Of a stretch of 64,000 nt of DNA, positions 8,875-17,119 are shown piece by piece. Numbering within the stretch: position 1 is the first letter of the stretch; each line of letters opens with the position of its first letter. Below the pieces are notes generated by a model. It was not told the DNA's origin. It was given only the letters and a program-made list of their open reading frames with translations, and searched no databases. The stretch comes from JAWLFI01 sp964627995 (GTDB lineage Bacteria; Bacteroidota; Bacteroidia; Chitinophagales; Saprospiraceae), in contig CAZVLN010000002.1 of NCBI GenBank assembly GCA_964627995.1, forward strand, positions 62,001 through 126,000, read 5' to 3'. Position numbers and translations under genes: made by a program.

Positions 8875-10056
8875 TCAGGGTCTAAAAACACTAATTTTTT
8901 GCCTTTTTATAGCAGTAGGACCTTCCACCACAACAACATAGATACCATTAGGAAAAAACCGAGATTGAATTTCTGCAGTGTACTGATCATGAACATTAAA
9001 CTCATGGGCAAGCTGGCCTCCCATATTAAAGGTTCTAATCCGATAATTTTCGTCTTTTTTTAAGCCACTAATAAAAATACGAAATCTATTAGCATCGTAC
9101 TGGATTATAATTTTTTCAAATGGCCCTTTGGAAACTCCACTGCATTGCGCTAATCCATTATCTACAACACCACTACGGACAGACTGTAAAATCGTCCGCA
9201 TCATCTGAACCTGGTCACGAGTAAAATATAATAAACAAGGATCATCGCTGAATTGCATGAAATTTTGGATCATATCAATGGATCCACAGGACATTGTAGT
9301 TGAAGGGGAAGCACAACCAAAATAGGGACCATCTTGAAAGGGAGTATCATCCAGCCCGTCATCTGAGTTACAACCGGCATTCCCCCATGGATGTTGTAAG
9401 TTTAAATAATGACCTATTTCATGTACAAGGGTTCGTCCTTCCAAAAACCGGGAAGAAGTTTCCTTAACTTTTCCAAAAAAGTCCGGATCTATAACAATTC
9501 CATCTTCATCCGGTCTTCCGGCTCCGGGAAAATTAGTCCTAGCCGCAAAAGATTCAATTTCAGCAACCCATATGTTTAAATACCTATCTGTATCCCAGGC
9601 ATCTTGCCCATCTAAAACTGTGTGATGTACACTTTGACGACCATCACTAAAAATATGCTGACCTATATTGGGAATTGATGTGGTCCTGCGTGTAATACCA
9701 GGGTGAGGATCACCTTCCGGATCTATAGAAGCTATGCAAAATTCGATATCTGGTATCCCAATAGACGAACGAAAGCGCTTGGGAACCAAATGAGCGGATT
9801 GGTATTTCTGGAAGTTTTGATTAAGTGCATCAATCTGAGATAAAATATTTGATTCACTTGGTCCTTTTGTTCCTTCGGGTAGTACAATATGAATTACAAC
9901 GGGTATAGAAAGCCTCTCTGAACGACCCTGCGCCTGCAGTGAATGCTCATGGACCAGGGCGCTCCCTTGAACAAAACATGGACTTCCATTTTGGCTAAAT
10001 GCTGACAGCGAAAACAGAAATAACAATATACCAAACCAACGGGGACTGCCTTTCAT
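8875..10056 (-). CDS. Secreted M43-family (pappalysin/cytophagalysin-like) metalloprotease with T9SS sorting domain
   Basis: A 393-residue secreted protease. The signal peptide ends near FSQNG (~residue 22). The zinc motif HEIGHYLNLQH matches HExxHxxxxxH of the metzincin-like M43 family, followed by a Cys-containing loop (CNSDDGLDDTPFQ) and an MQFSDDPC stretch that could hold the Met-turn. The last ~70 residues (from YDANRFRIFISG to KRQKISVFRP) have the strand pattern and the NGIYVVVVEG motif of type A sorting domains used by type IX secretion. It starts 4 bp after the OmpA-like gene, so the two are probably one transcript. Substrate unknown. Confidence 0.85.
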   Translation of the reverse strand: MKGSPRWFGILLFLFSLSAFSQNGSPCFVQGSALVHEHSLQAQGRSERLSIPVVIHIVLPEGTKGPSESNILSQIDALNQNFQKYQSAHLVPKRFRSSIGIPDIEFCIASIDPEGDPHPGITRRTTSIPNIGQHIFSDGRQSVHHTVLDGQDAWDTDRYLNIWVAEIESFAARTNFPGAGRPDEDGIVIDPDFFGKVKETSSRFLEGRTLVHEIGHYLNLQHPWGNAGCNSDDGLDDTPFQDGPYFGCASPSTTMSCGSIDMIQNFMQFSDDPCLLYFTRDQVQMMRTILQSVRSGVVDNGLAQCSGVSKGPFEKIIIQYDANRFRIFISGLKKDENYRIRTFNMGGQLAHEFNVHDQYTAEIQSRFFPNGIYVVVVEGPTAIKRQKISVFRP

Positions 10057-10060
10057 TCCA

Positions 10061-11050
10061 CTATTCTGTTTCAGGAGCCTTAGGACTTTGAAGAAGCTCG
10101 TATACTTCTTCCAAATTCGGGTTGATGATGATCTCTGTTCTTCGATTCAGACTTTTATTTTCAGGGGTCGTATTGGGTGCTACCGGTTGATAAAATGCTC
10201 TACCAGAAGCAACCATATCATTTGGGTTTACGCCGTGATCCTGCAAGTAAAGAACGACCTCTGTCGCTCTTTCTGTACTCAACTCCCAATTCCGCTCTAT
10301 CCCTCCATCACTATCCGTATGGCCTTCAACAGTAAAACTGAGATCTTTCATTTCTGTCATTGATTTTGCTAGTTGCTCCAAAGCGGACTTCCCACGAGGA
10401 TTTATCGTACTGCTTCCTTTTTCAAACAATAATTTCTGAGAAAGTGATATATAAACTCGGCCGTTTTCTTGTCGAACACTAAACTCATCATCTTCAAAGC
10501 TTGTCAGTGCTTTCTCTATACTTTTTAAAGTGCTTTCCATAGAGGCATCCATAGACTCTAGACGTGTATTTAATGTTTCTATTCGATTCTCTTTTTCGCG
10601 AAGGCGATCTAAGACCTCATCCATTTCTCTTTCTTTAGCCAATATTTCCCGACGAGTTTCATTGAGTTCTTTCTCCCTTTGGTCAAGCATATTGCGTTTA
10701 TCATTTAGCTCTTCCAATAAATCGCGTTTTTCCGAGCTACTTGTCTCTAATAATTGATTATTTTGTTCTACGATTTTATCGTAAACTTCTTGAAGGTCTT
10801 TTCGAGCTTGGTTCAAATTATTATATTTCGATTGACATTGAGCAAGTTCTTCCTTCAAATTAGAGTTCTGCTCACTCAGCGAGGCATAATCACCTTTTAA
10901 TCGATCAAATTCTTGTTGTGATTTTTCGAGTTTACTAACGCGGTCTTGCAGACCTCTTTTTTCGGATAAGGCCTCTTCATAGCGATTACTGCTCACACAT
11001 GAGGTAAGTCCGACTAAAACTAAGAAAAGAAATATTCTATTGATTTGCAT
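10061..11050 (-). CDS. OmpA-family lipoprotein with coiled coil
   Basis: A 329-residue lipoprotein: a short signal peptide ends in the lipobox LTSC (Cys ~18). Residues ~25-175 are a continuous charged heptad-rich coiled coil (QQEFDRLK, DLLEELNDKRNMLDQREKEL and similar). The C-terminal ~130 residues are an OmpA-like peptidoglycan-binding domain with LLFEKGSSTINPRG, VEGHTDSDG, NWELSTERA and the binding arginine in NRRTEI. It would tether the outer membrane to the wall through a long stalk. A near-match -7 box (TATCTTTA, 11073-11066) lies just upstream. Whether it is controlled by the adjacent sigma factor is not known. Confidence 0.9.
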   Translation of the reverse strand: MQINRIFLFLVLVGLTSCVSSNRYEEALSEKRGLQDRVSKLEKSQQEFDRLKGDYASLSEQNSNLKEELAQCQSKYNNLNQARKDLQEVYDKIVEQNNQLLETSSSEKRDLLEELNDKRNMLDQREKELNETRREILAKEREMDEVLDRLREKENRIETLNTRLESMDASMESTLKSIEKALTSFEDDEFSVRQENGRVYISLSQKLLFEKGSSTINPRGKSALEQLAKSMTEMKDLSFTVEGHTDSDGGIERNWELSTERATEVVLYLQDHGVNPNDMVASGRAFYQPVAPNTTPENKSLNRRTEIIINPNLEEVYELLQSPKAPETE

Positions 11051-11105
11051 AACCTATGTTTTCCATAAAGATAATGGTTTTTAAGGCTACGTGCTACATT
11101 TTTAC

Positions 11106-11420
11106 TTAATCGCGCCCCATGTAAATCCTATGTAATTCAGTAGCTGAGAAAAATTGTGGTCCCGAAGCGTCCAAATTTTTAACAGAGGCCACTGGTGCAT
11201 TTTCCCATGACGACTCGGTATACCAGCTGAATACAGCCAAAACAGCCATTAAGCCAATAAAAATAGCTGCAATTCGGCTCCACTTATACTTGTTAGCTCT
11301 TCGATGATCAAGACTCGAAAGTCGAGTTTCTATCTGGCGCCATTTTACTGAAGTAGAATGATCATGCGTTTCTAACTTTTCCCTTAGTTTACGATCCCAT
11401 TCGTTATTAAGACTTTTCAT
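11106..11420 (-). CDS. Small membrane protein, possible anti-sigma factor
   Basis: A 104-residue protein with one transmembrane helix (residues ~52-72), a basic, charged cytoplasmic N-terminus (MKSLNNEWDRKLREKLETHD) and a short outer tail. It starts inside the end of the ECF sigma gene (14-bp overlap), the usual arrangement for a sigma/anti-sigma pair. I see no zinc-binding HxxxCxxC anti-sigma motif, so the role is inferred from position and topology only. Confidence 0.7.
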   Translation of the reverse strand: MKSLNNEWDRKLREKLETHDHSTSVKWRQIETRLSSLDHRRANKYKWSRIAAIFIGLMAVLAVFSWYTESSWENAPVASVKNLDASGPQFFSATELHRIYMGRD

Positions 11421-11943
11421 TGTTGCTCCTTTTTTCTAATAATTCTGAAAATCTCTTTCTAGCCATCCGCAACTGCGATTTCGAGGTGTGAATACTGATC
11501 CCCAACAAGTCGGCAATCTCCCTGTGTTTATATCCATCAATTGCATATAGATTTAATACTTGTCTGTATCCTTCCGGAAGTAAATCTAAACAGGCGTATA
11601 TCTCCTCTAATTCGATCTGTTCGATGATGTCTGCATCATATTGAATAGAAGGGAGTTCAGCAGGATCCATAAAGTCCATTCTCTTATTTTTCCTGTACTC
11701 CATTAGCGCCTCGCGAATAGCGATTCGCCTCATCCATGCTACAAATTTCCCGGTGTTGGAAAAGGTATCAATCCTGGTGAATATTTTTAGAAATGTATTA
11801 ATGAGCACATCCTCCGCGGTAGCCACATTATACACATACCGCCTTATCACTCCCATTAAATGTGCTTTGTATTGCTCAAAAACATATTGTTGAACCTTGC
11901 GATTCTTTTGCTTGCATCCCGCAATTATTTCCTCTTCACTCAA
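11407..11943 (-). CDS. ECF-type RNA polymerase sigma factor
   Basis: A 178-residue group 4 sigma factor. Region 2 is seen at ~20-90 (FEQYKAHLMGVIRRYV, AEDVLINTFLKIF, FVAWMRRIAIREALMEYRK), and region 4 at ~115-170 (LDLLPEGYRQVLNLYAIDGYKHREIADLLGISIHTSKSQLRMARKRF), which is the helix-turn-helix that reads the -35 element. There is no region 1 or 3. It directs polymerase to a stress or envelope regulon. The downstream overlapping membrane protein is the likely regulator. Confidence 0.93.
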   Translation of the reverse strand: MSEEEIIAGCKQKNRKVQQYVFEQYKAHLMGVIRRYVYNVATAEDVLINTFLKIFTRIDTFSNTGKFVAWMRRIAIREALMEYRKNKRMDFMDPAELPSIQYDADIIEQIELEEIYACLDLLPEGYRQVLNLYAIDGYKHREIADLLGISIHTSKSQLRMARKRFSELLEKRSNNEKS

Positions 11944-12445
11944 CTTGGCGAATTTATTTCACTAAGAAGATGAAACTCACCTATGTTTTGGCGTATCTGC
12001 TTGCCAGATTGTTTAGAAAATATATAAATGAGGTTCTGCTTCATGGATTACTTTATATTATTTTTAATGTTTGGCCGTGTCCCCGCGGCTTTACAATTGA
12101 ACGTAAATTATTGTTTTTTTTCTTGTCCATCGCCGCGGGGTCGGGTCATGCGCGGCTACCGGTCTCCTCGCGCAGTAGTCCAACGCTACCTGCCTAAACT
12201 GCTGCTCGAGGAGACGCCCTCCTTGCAGCTCGGGCCCGCTACTACCCCTCACGGAAAAATCAATTGAAACGCTCAAACTATTGCCTGGGTATTGTAAATA
12301 TGGATTCGTGTTTTTTTTAGAGGGACACACTCGTGGAAATATCTGGATTCCATCGGTCGATTAAATATAAATTATTCTGATATAGAAAATCCCAAAATTG
12401 AGTTTCCTTGCTTTTTCAATCAAAATAATATAAAAACTAAAGACT
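11944..12445. other. 502-bp gene-free stretch between sigma factor and olsA-like gene
   Basis: Positions 11944-12072 should hold the sigma-factor promoter (leftward); I find no good TAnnTTTG match. 12073-12254 is the first GC-rich repeat copy. 12255-12445 is AT-rich and lies downstream of the olsA-like gene; I see no clear terminator hairpin. Short frames across this stretch have the skewed composition of the repeat and no family resemblance, so none is called. Confidence 0.6.
12073..12254 (+). repeat. GC-rich intergenic repeat, copy 1 (diverged)
   Basis: About 180 bp, far richer in GC than its surroundings. The left end GGCCGTGTCCC and right end CCCCTCACGG correspond to GGGCGTGYCCC and TATCCCTCACGC of the other two copies, and GGGTCGGG follows the first stem as in copy 2. 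First inverted repeat: CCCCGCGGC (12081-12089) with GCCGCGGGG (12132-12140), perfect, with a 42-nt AT-rich loop. Second: GTCTCCTCG (12162-12170) with CGAGGAGAC (12207-12215), perfect and extendable inward with mismatches. Confidence 0.75.
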
Positions 12446-13246
12446 TTAACCCTTAATAGATTCCGTGGGTAGACTTTCTGTAGGAGAGGAGGGGGTGAAA
12501 ATATGCTCTATCTTTTGCTGTAACTTTTGTGTGAGAAGTTTTCTGTCGCTCTCCACTACAGCTTCTGGTGCAAAGCGTAATTCGCAGTAAATTTTATTAT
12601 TCTTGGCCATTTCAAAAAAATGATCCATGAAAGAATGCCTCCCGCCAAAGAAACAAACGGAATCAATTGCTGGAGTATCGTTGACTCCGGTGCGGTAGTA
12701 AAAAGAAGCAGCATGAACTTCAATTAAATGACTTGATGGATAGTGAAGTAGCGAACTTCGAAGCGGTAAAACCTTACTTCCAGATGAAGACGTTCCCTCA
12801 GGGAAAATTACTACGCCTTGCTGTTTATTCAAGGCTTGTGTAAGTATTTGATTTACCCGAATGACATCAGATCGTCGTTTCCTATCTACAAAAACAACAC
12901 CCATGTGCTTGACCATAAATCCCAAAACAGGCCAACTTCTTATTTCCTTTTTTGCCACAAAAGTGCAATTCAGCGTCATAAAAAGGGGAAGTATGTCCAG
13001 GTAACTTAGGTGATTACACACCAAAAAGAAAGGAGCTTTAGGCGCCTGACCTTTAACGGCTACCTGAATATTGAAAATGAAGCAAGTGACAAACGATAAG
13101 TGTCGCATGTATGTGTTTCGCCAATATGCGAACGGTAATCGCAATAGATAAAGAATTCCCTTTATAAGTAAATAAAAGGAAAAAGACAGGATTACGTAAA
13201 CTGCAAAACTAACAACGCGTAGTATGGCCCTTGTTTTTTTCCACAT
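12446..13246 (-). CDS. olsA: 1-acyl-glycerol-3-phosphate/lyso-ornithine lipid O-acyltransferase (PlsC family)
   Basis: A 266-residue membrane-bound acyltransferase with an N-terminal hydrophobic segment (~12-38), the catalytic NHxxxxD motif as NHLSYLD (~77-83), an FVAKKEIRSWPVLGF substrate motif, and FPEGTSSSG (~149-157). PlsC-family enzymes move an acyl chain from acyl-ACP or acyl-CoA to a hydroxyl. Because it directly follows an OlsB-like gene (stop and start share one base, TGATG), the second step of ornithine-lipid synthesis (OlsA) is the best guess; phosphatidic acid synthesis (PlsC) is the alternative. ATG 13246 is preferred over the GTG three bases upstream. Confidence 0.8.
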   Translation of the reverse strand: MWKKTRAILRVVSFAVYVILSFSFYLLIKGILYLLRLPFAYWRNTYMRHLSFVTCFIFNIQVAVKGQAPKAPFFLVCNHLSYLDILPLFMTLNCTFVAKKEIRSWPVLGFMVKHMGVVFVDRKRRSDVIRVNQILTQALNKQQGVVIFPEGTSSSGSKVLPLRSSLLHYPSSHLIEVHAASFYYRTGVNDTPAIDSVCFFGGRHSFMDHFFEMAKNNKIYCELRFAPEAVVESDRKLLTQKLQQKIEHIFTPSSPTESLPTESIKG

Positions 13247-14004
13247 CACACACCAAACATTTTTTTATATCGAGGAGGTACTAGTTTTACATCTAAAAGA
13301 ATGAAAAAATGAATAAGTTTCGTTCGACGACAACAGGAAGGCAGGCTGCAAATCTTACAGCCGATATTTAGATAATTTTTGAAAAGCGGTGGAAAATCAA
13401 CCTCAGTTTTTTCTTCATTGATTTTAGGATGCGTGTCACATTCATAGCCCGGTTGGACATCTATAAATATATTTCCATGCATATGCCCTTTTTCTTTGAA
13501 ATTTTCATAGGAGTTCATAGCAATCGCCGGATGCTGAGTGTGTAGAGCTAAGTAGCCAAAAAGGTATCGGCAATTGAAGTGCTTTAAGTATCCAGCTAAG
13601 CCTCTCCAAAGCAGATATAAGACTCGACCATTGCGATGATCTGCTAGAACGCAAACTCGTCCCACTTCAAAAGCATTTTCTATAATAGCTTGTGGAAGCT
13701 GCTCTAGTTGAAACCGTTCGTTAGTCTTAAAGCCGTGGCCTTGGATGGCCTGCGCATATGTTTGCAATCGGTATGTTCCAATCGCATCTCCAGTTAATTT
13801 GTCAAATACAATAAGATGATGATACTGTGCGTCATATTCATCCTGATCAATATTTCCAGTAAAGTCAAAGTTCCTTTTTAACTCATCTCCAAAAACTCTA
13901 TACCTAAGCTCTTGTGCCTTTTTCACTTCAGCTTCATTCTGAGCTATTTTCACATCATAGCGATGATCTTCAATTCCCTCTAATATATTTTCCTTGAGTA
14001 CCAC
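13246..14004 (-). CDS. olsB: Ornithine N-acyltransferase-like protein (OlsB/hemolysin-type GNAT)
   Basis: A 252-residue protein of the acyltransferase group that includes L-ornithine N-alpha-acyltransferase. Seen: AQELRYRVFGDEL (~30-42), DQDEYDAQYHHLIVFDKLTGDAIGTYRL split over ~53-82, and FEVGRVCVLADHRNGRVLYLLWRGL (~114-138), the last being the acyl-donor binding core. OlsB attaches a 3-hydroxyacyl chain to ornithine, making the lyso-lipid that OlsA then acylates; ornithine lipids are phosphorus-free membrane lipids. The C-terminus has a Cys-rich basic patch (CKICSLPSCCRR). Bacteroidota also make related glycine and serine lipids with homologous enzymes, so the amino acid is uncertain. Confidence 0.78.
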   Translation of the reverse strand: MVLKENILEGIEDHRYDVKIAQNEAEVKKAQELRYRVFGDELKRNFDFTGNIDQDEYDAQYHHLIVFDKLTGDAIGTYRLQTYAQAIQGHGFKTNERFQLEQLPQAIIENAFEVGRVCVLADHRNGRVLYLLWRGLAGYLKHFNCRYLFGYLALHTQHPAIAMNSYENFKEKGHMHGNIFIDVQPGYECDTHPKINEEKTEVDFPPLFKNYLNIGCKICSLPSCCRRTKLIHFFILLDVKLVPPRYKKMFGV

Positions 14005-14104
14005 TTATTTATATAACCTTTCTTTTAATTTTTCAAGTGTTTAAGCACTCCGTTTTACTCTAGTGTCTTTCATGATTACTTAGTAAATTATCAAAATACT
14101 TAGA

Positions 14105-14112
14105 CAAAGGTA
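14105..14112 (-). promoter_or_regulatory. Probable -7 box of the olsB-olsA operon
   Basis: The minus strand reads TACCTTTG, matching TAnnTTTG, in the 240-bp divergent spacer between the olsB-like gene and osmC. A weak TTGC (14137-14134) lies ~22 nt upstream. The implied leader is about 95 nt. Confidence 0.4.
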
Positions 14113-14244
14113 AATTAAACCTAAAGGATAGATGCAATCCAGCCCTTGAATTTTTATCCTGATGTTTTGAAAAAATTAATACTGTAGATTATAAACTACT
14201 TTGTCCATATTTGTTTAGTTTATATACATAAAACAATATACCCA

Positions 14245-14667
14245 GTGGAAATAAGATTGGAAAGAGTTAATCGAGCTGTTCATTTTAAGACTAAAAATGC
14301 TTCGGAAGCCAGCATAGATATAGACGGTTCACCAAATATAGGAGGTGAAAATTTAGGTCTTAGACCTATGGAACTCATTCTTGCTTCTTTAGCAACCTGC
14401 GGTGCATTTGAGTTGGTTGAGATTTTAAAGAAGCAACGACAGGATCTTGAAACGCTCCAAATACAAGTAAAAGGAGAAAGAGCTGAGGGAAAAGCAGCGC
14501 GTCCTTTCACGAGTATTTTTATGGAGTTTAATCTTACTGGGAATGTTAAACCAGAAAAAGCAGAACGTGCTTTAGATCTGGCTTTTGATAAATATTGTAG
14601 CGTTAAAGCCTCCCTGAATCCAAGCATTAAGGTCGATTTTAGTGTGATTGTTAATTCTGAATCCTAA
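14245..14667 (+). CDS. OsmC/Ohr-family protein
   Basis: A 140-residue soluble protein of the OsmC fold, whose members reduce organic hydroperoxides with a cysteine pair or act on thiols. Seen: GLRPMELILASLATCGAFELVEIL with one conserved cysteine (~51-55) on the central helix, and FDKYCSVKASL (~112-122) with the second cysteine. Length is typical. The start is GTG 14245. It is followed 2 bp later by cysE, so it may share an operon with cysteine synthesis, which fits a thiol-related role. It is nearer the YhfA-like OsmC group than Ohr. Confidence 0.88.
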   Translation: MEIRLERVNRAVHFKTKNASEASIDIDGSPNIGGENLGLRPMELILASLATCGAFELVEILKKQRQDLETLQIQVKGERAEGKAARPFTSIFMEFNLTGNVKPEKAERALDLAFDKYCSVKASLNPSIKVDFSVIVNSES

Positions 14668-14669
14668 TA

Positions 14670-15479
14670 ATGAATGCTCAAACTGTAGCCCCGCTTTATC
14701 AAAGATATCTTGACTCTTCTAAATGCGTTTCACTATCTACAGTAAACGATTGGATGGAAAGAATGATGAATATCGTATTTCCTACCTCCATTGAAATTAT
14801 TTTCTCGAATGAGGATGAGTTTATGACGCACATGAAGGATATCGAAAATAGCTTGATTCAAATCCTGGATTGCAGTCTGCGTAAATCCTCATTGAAAGCT
14901 ACCGATATTGCAGAATTATTTTTTGAAGAATTACCTATCATTCAGTCTACTCTTGATAAAGATATTGAAGCGATTTACTTGGGTGATCCAGCAGCGCGCA
15001 GCAAGGAGGAAGTGATCCGCTGCTATCCGGGTATTCGTGCCATAGCAGCCTACCGGATCGCTCACTTTTTCAATCGATTAAATGTTCCGATCCTTCCTAG
15101 AATGATAACTGAATGTGCTCATAGTCAAACAGGTATTGACATTCATCCAGCAGCGGAGATTGATGCTCCATTTTTTATTGATCACGGTACGGGTATTGTG
15201 ATTGGTGCTACAGCCAAAATTGGTCCCCATGTGAAAATGTATCAAGGTGTTACATTGGGCGGGCTAAGTGTGAAAAAAGAAGATGCGAATACCAAAAGAC
15301 ATCCTACTATTGAAGAAAAGGTAATTATCTATGCCGGCGCTACTATCTTGGGAGGAGATACCGTAATTGGAGCCAACTGCACTATAGGTGGTAATACCTT
15401 TATAACAAAAAGTGTAGCGCCTGATACAATAGTATATCACAAGGCTAAAAATAGAGAGAAACGCGAATCATGGAATTAA
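14670..15479 (+). CDS. cysE: Serine O-acetyltransferase
   Basis: A 269-residue enzyme that makes O-acetylserine from serine and acetyl-CoA, the first step of cysteine synthesis. The N-terminal ~140 residues are helical; the C-terminal part is a left-handed beta helix of hexapeptide repeats (IDIHPAAEIDAPFFIDHGTGIVIGATAKIG region, then VIIYAGATILGGDTVIGANCTIGG). The catalytic histidines lie in FFIDHGTG and in NTKRHPTIE. It ends 10 bp inside cysM, so the two are translationally coupled and together form the two-step pathway. Confidence 0.95.
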   Translation: MNAQTVAPLYQRYLDSSKCVSLSTVNDWMERMMNIVFPTSIEIIFSNEDEFMTHMKDIENSLIQILDCSLRKSSLKATDIAELFFEELPIIQSTLDKDIEAIYLGDPAARSKEEVIRCYPGIRAIAAYRIAHFFNRLNVPILPRMITECAHSQTGIDIHPAAEIDAPFFIDHGTGIVIGATAKIGPHVKMYQGVTLGGLSVKKEDANTKRHPTIEEKVIIYAGATILGGDTVIGANCTIGGNTFITKSVAPDTIVYHKAKNREKRESWN

Positions 15480-16345
15480 AAAGCACAATTGGAAATACCC
15501 CATTAATAAAGCTTCAACACGCTTCCTCTAGTCCAAAGGTTACCGTTTATGGGAAACTTGAAGGAAATAACCCAGCCGGTAGCGTCAAGGATAGACCTGC
15601 GCTTTATATGATAGAAGCTGCTATAAAATCTGGTGAGATTAAAAAAGGGGATACTCTGATTGAAGCCACTAGTGGAAATACAGGAATAGCTCTTGCTATG
15701 TGTGCCAATTTTTTTGATATGAAAATGGTACTTGTAATGCCTGAAAGTGCTACCGAAGAACGAAAAAAAAGTATGAAGGCATACGGCGCGGAGCTAATTC
15801 TTACTCCTGCAGAGAAAACAATTGAGTTTTCAAGGATCCACGCAAAAGAATTAGCAGAGGAAAATGGGTATTTTCAACTTAACCAGTTCGACAATGAAAA
15901 CAACTGGAAAGCCCACTACCATTCCACAGGTCCGGAAATATGGAAGGATACTAAAGGTAAGGTTACGCATTTCGTTTCAGCTATGGGAACCACGGGAACT
16001 ATTATGGGAGTTTCTAAATATTTAAAAGAACAAAATCCCGATATATGTATTATCGGTGCTGAACCCCAGGAGGGTAGTAGCATTCCTGGTATTAGAAAGT
16101 GGAGTCCAGAACTTTTGCCGGGTATTTTTGATGAGAAAAGAGTAGATGAAAAACGAGTTGTTTCTCAAAGTCAAGCTGCTCAATCGGCTCGCGAATTGGC
16201 AAAAATTGAAGGGATAATGAGTGGAATGAGCGCAGGTGGAGCGTATTATATTGCTCGGAAGATCGCCTCTGAAATAGAGGAGGGGCTTGTTGTTTTTATA
16301 GTTTGCGATCGAGGAGATCGCTATTTATCTACAGATTTATTTTGA
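15470..16345 (+). CDS. cysM: Cysteine synthase (CysM type)
   Basis: A 291-residue PLP enzyme that makes cysteine from O-acetylserine and sulfide or thiosulfate. Seen: the PLP lysine in NPAGSVKDRPA (~34-44), the substrate loop EATSGNTGIALA (~65-76), the phosphate loop AMGTTGTIMG (~165-174) and EPQEGSSIPGIRKW (~192-205), the last being closer to CysM than CysK. The start ATG overlaps the end of cysE. Its C-terminus is short, as in CysM. Confidence 0.93.
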   Translation: MELKSTIGNTPLIKLQHASSSPKVTVYGKLEGNNPAGSVKDRPALYMIEAAIKSGEIKKGDTLIEATSGNTGIALAMCANFFDMKMVLVMPESATEERKKSMKAYGAELILTPAEKTIEFSRIHAKELAEENGYFQLNQFDNENNWKAHYHSTGPEIWKDTKGKVTHFVSAMGTTGTIMGVSKYLKEQNPDICIIGAEPQEGSSIPGIRKWSPELLPGIFDEKRVDEKRVVSQSQAAQSARELAKIEGIMSGMSAGGAYYIARKIASEIEEGLVVFIVCDRGDRYLSTDLF

Positions 16346-16524
16346 TCAGCCCCGGGATTTCTAAGCAAAATTATCTTCTTTTTAGTATTTAATATTATCC
16401 TATTTGATAAAATCAATTTGTAATCTTGGAGCTCTCATAGCACTATTTTATTCTTTTTTTATAATCATTTAGTAGTGAGATATAGTTTTTAGTCTTTTCT
16501 GTACATAATACTTCATAGCTTTAT

Positions 16525-16532
16525 TATATTTG
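16525..16532 (+). promoter_or_regulatory. -7 box of the lemA-like operon
   Basis: TATATTTG matches TAnnTTTG and lies 15 nt before ATG 16548. The in-frame TTG at 16530 overlaps the box, which argues against it as a start codon. Confidence 0.5.
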
Positions 16533-16547
16533 GACAAACTACACTTC

Positions 16548-17105
16548 ATGAATTCTTATATGTTCTACGGCATACTGATTCTATTCATTTTGGCTATAGG
16601 CATCATGATTGTTTACAACAAATTTGTATCCCTTAAAAATAAAGCTCACAACGCTCTAAGCAATATTGACGTACAATTAAAAAAGCGTTACGACCTAATC
16701 CCAGCTTTAGTGGATACGGTTAAGGGATATATGGACCATGAAAGAGCATTATTTGAGCACATTACTGTATTGCGCTCAAGGGCGCAAAAAGGTAACTTGT
16801 CTGATGAGGAAAGCGTAGACATAAATAATCAATTGTCTCGAGCACTGGGAAAGCTGCTGGTTAATGTTGAAGCCTATCCAGATTTGAAAGCGAGCAATAA
16901 TTTTATGCAGCTTCAGCGAGCGCTTACAGAAGTAGAAGAACAACTTTCCGCTTCACGGAGATCTTACAATATGTCTGTGACAAAGCTAAACACGGCTATT
17001 GAATCTTTCCCCTCTAACCTTGTCGCTAATATTTTCAGCTTTAAAAAACAATCTCTTTTTGAGGCTACAGCAAGTGAACGCAAAACTGTTGATGTTGAGA
17101 TCTAA
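16548..17105 (+). CDS. LemA-family protein
   Basis: A 185-residue protein with an N-terminal transmembrane helix (~4-25) followed by a long helical domain facing the cytoplasm or periplasm. The family signature is clear: NKFVSLKNKAHNALSNIDVQLKKRYDLIPALVDTVKGY, a run of conserved Asn/Asp/Lys on two helices, then YNMSVTKLNTAIESFPSNLVANIFSFKKQSLFEA. The function of LemA is not settled. It is 14 bp upstream of a DUF3137 gene, a pairing I know from other genomes. Start chosen as ATG 16548 rather than the promoter-overlapping TTG. Confidence 0.92.
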   Translation: MNSYMFYGILILFILAIGIMIVYNKFVSLKNKAHNALSNIDVQLKKRYDLIPALVDTVKGYMDHERALFEHITVLRSRAQKGNLSDEESVDINNQLSRALGKLLVNVEAYPDLKASNNFMQLQRALTEVEEQLSASRRSYNMSVTKLNTAIESFPSNLVANIFSFKKQSLFEATASERKTVDVEI

Positions 17106-17119
17106 ACTATCTTTCGTCT

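Noticed and set aside
12073..12254. Integron attC site as explanation for the paired GC-rich elements
   Set aside because: The ends do not match the attC core sites (RYYYAAC/GTTRRRY), there is no integrase and no gene cassette array.
12028..12267. Open frames on both strands over the first GC-rich repeat
   Set aside because: Composition follows the repeat; no signal, motif or conserved frame, and neither strand has a family resemblance.
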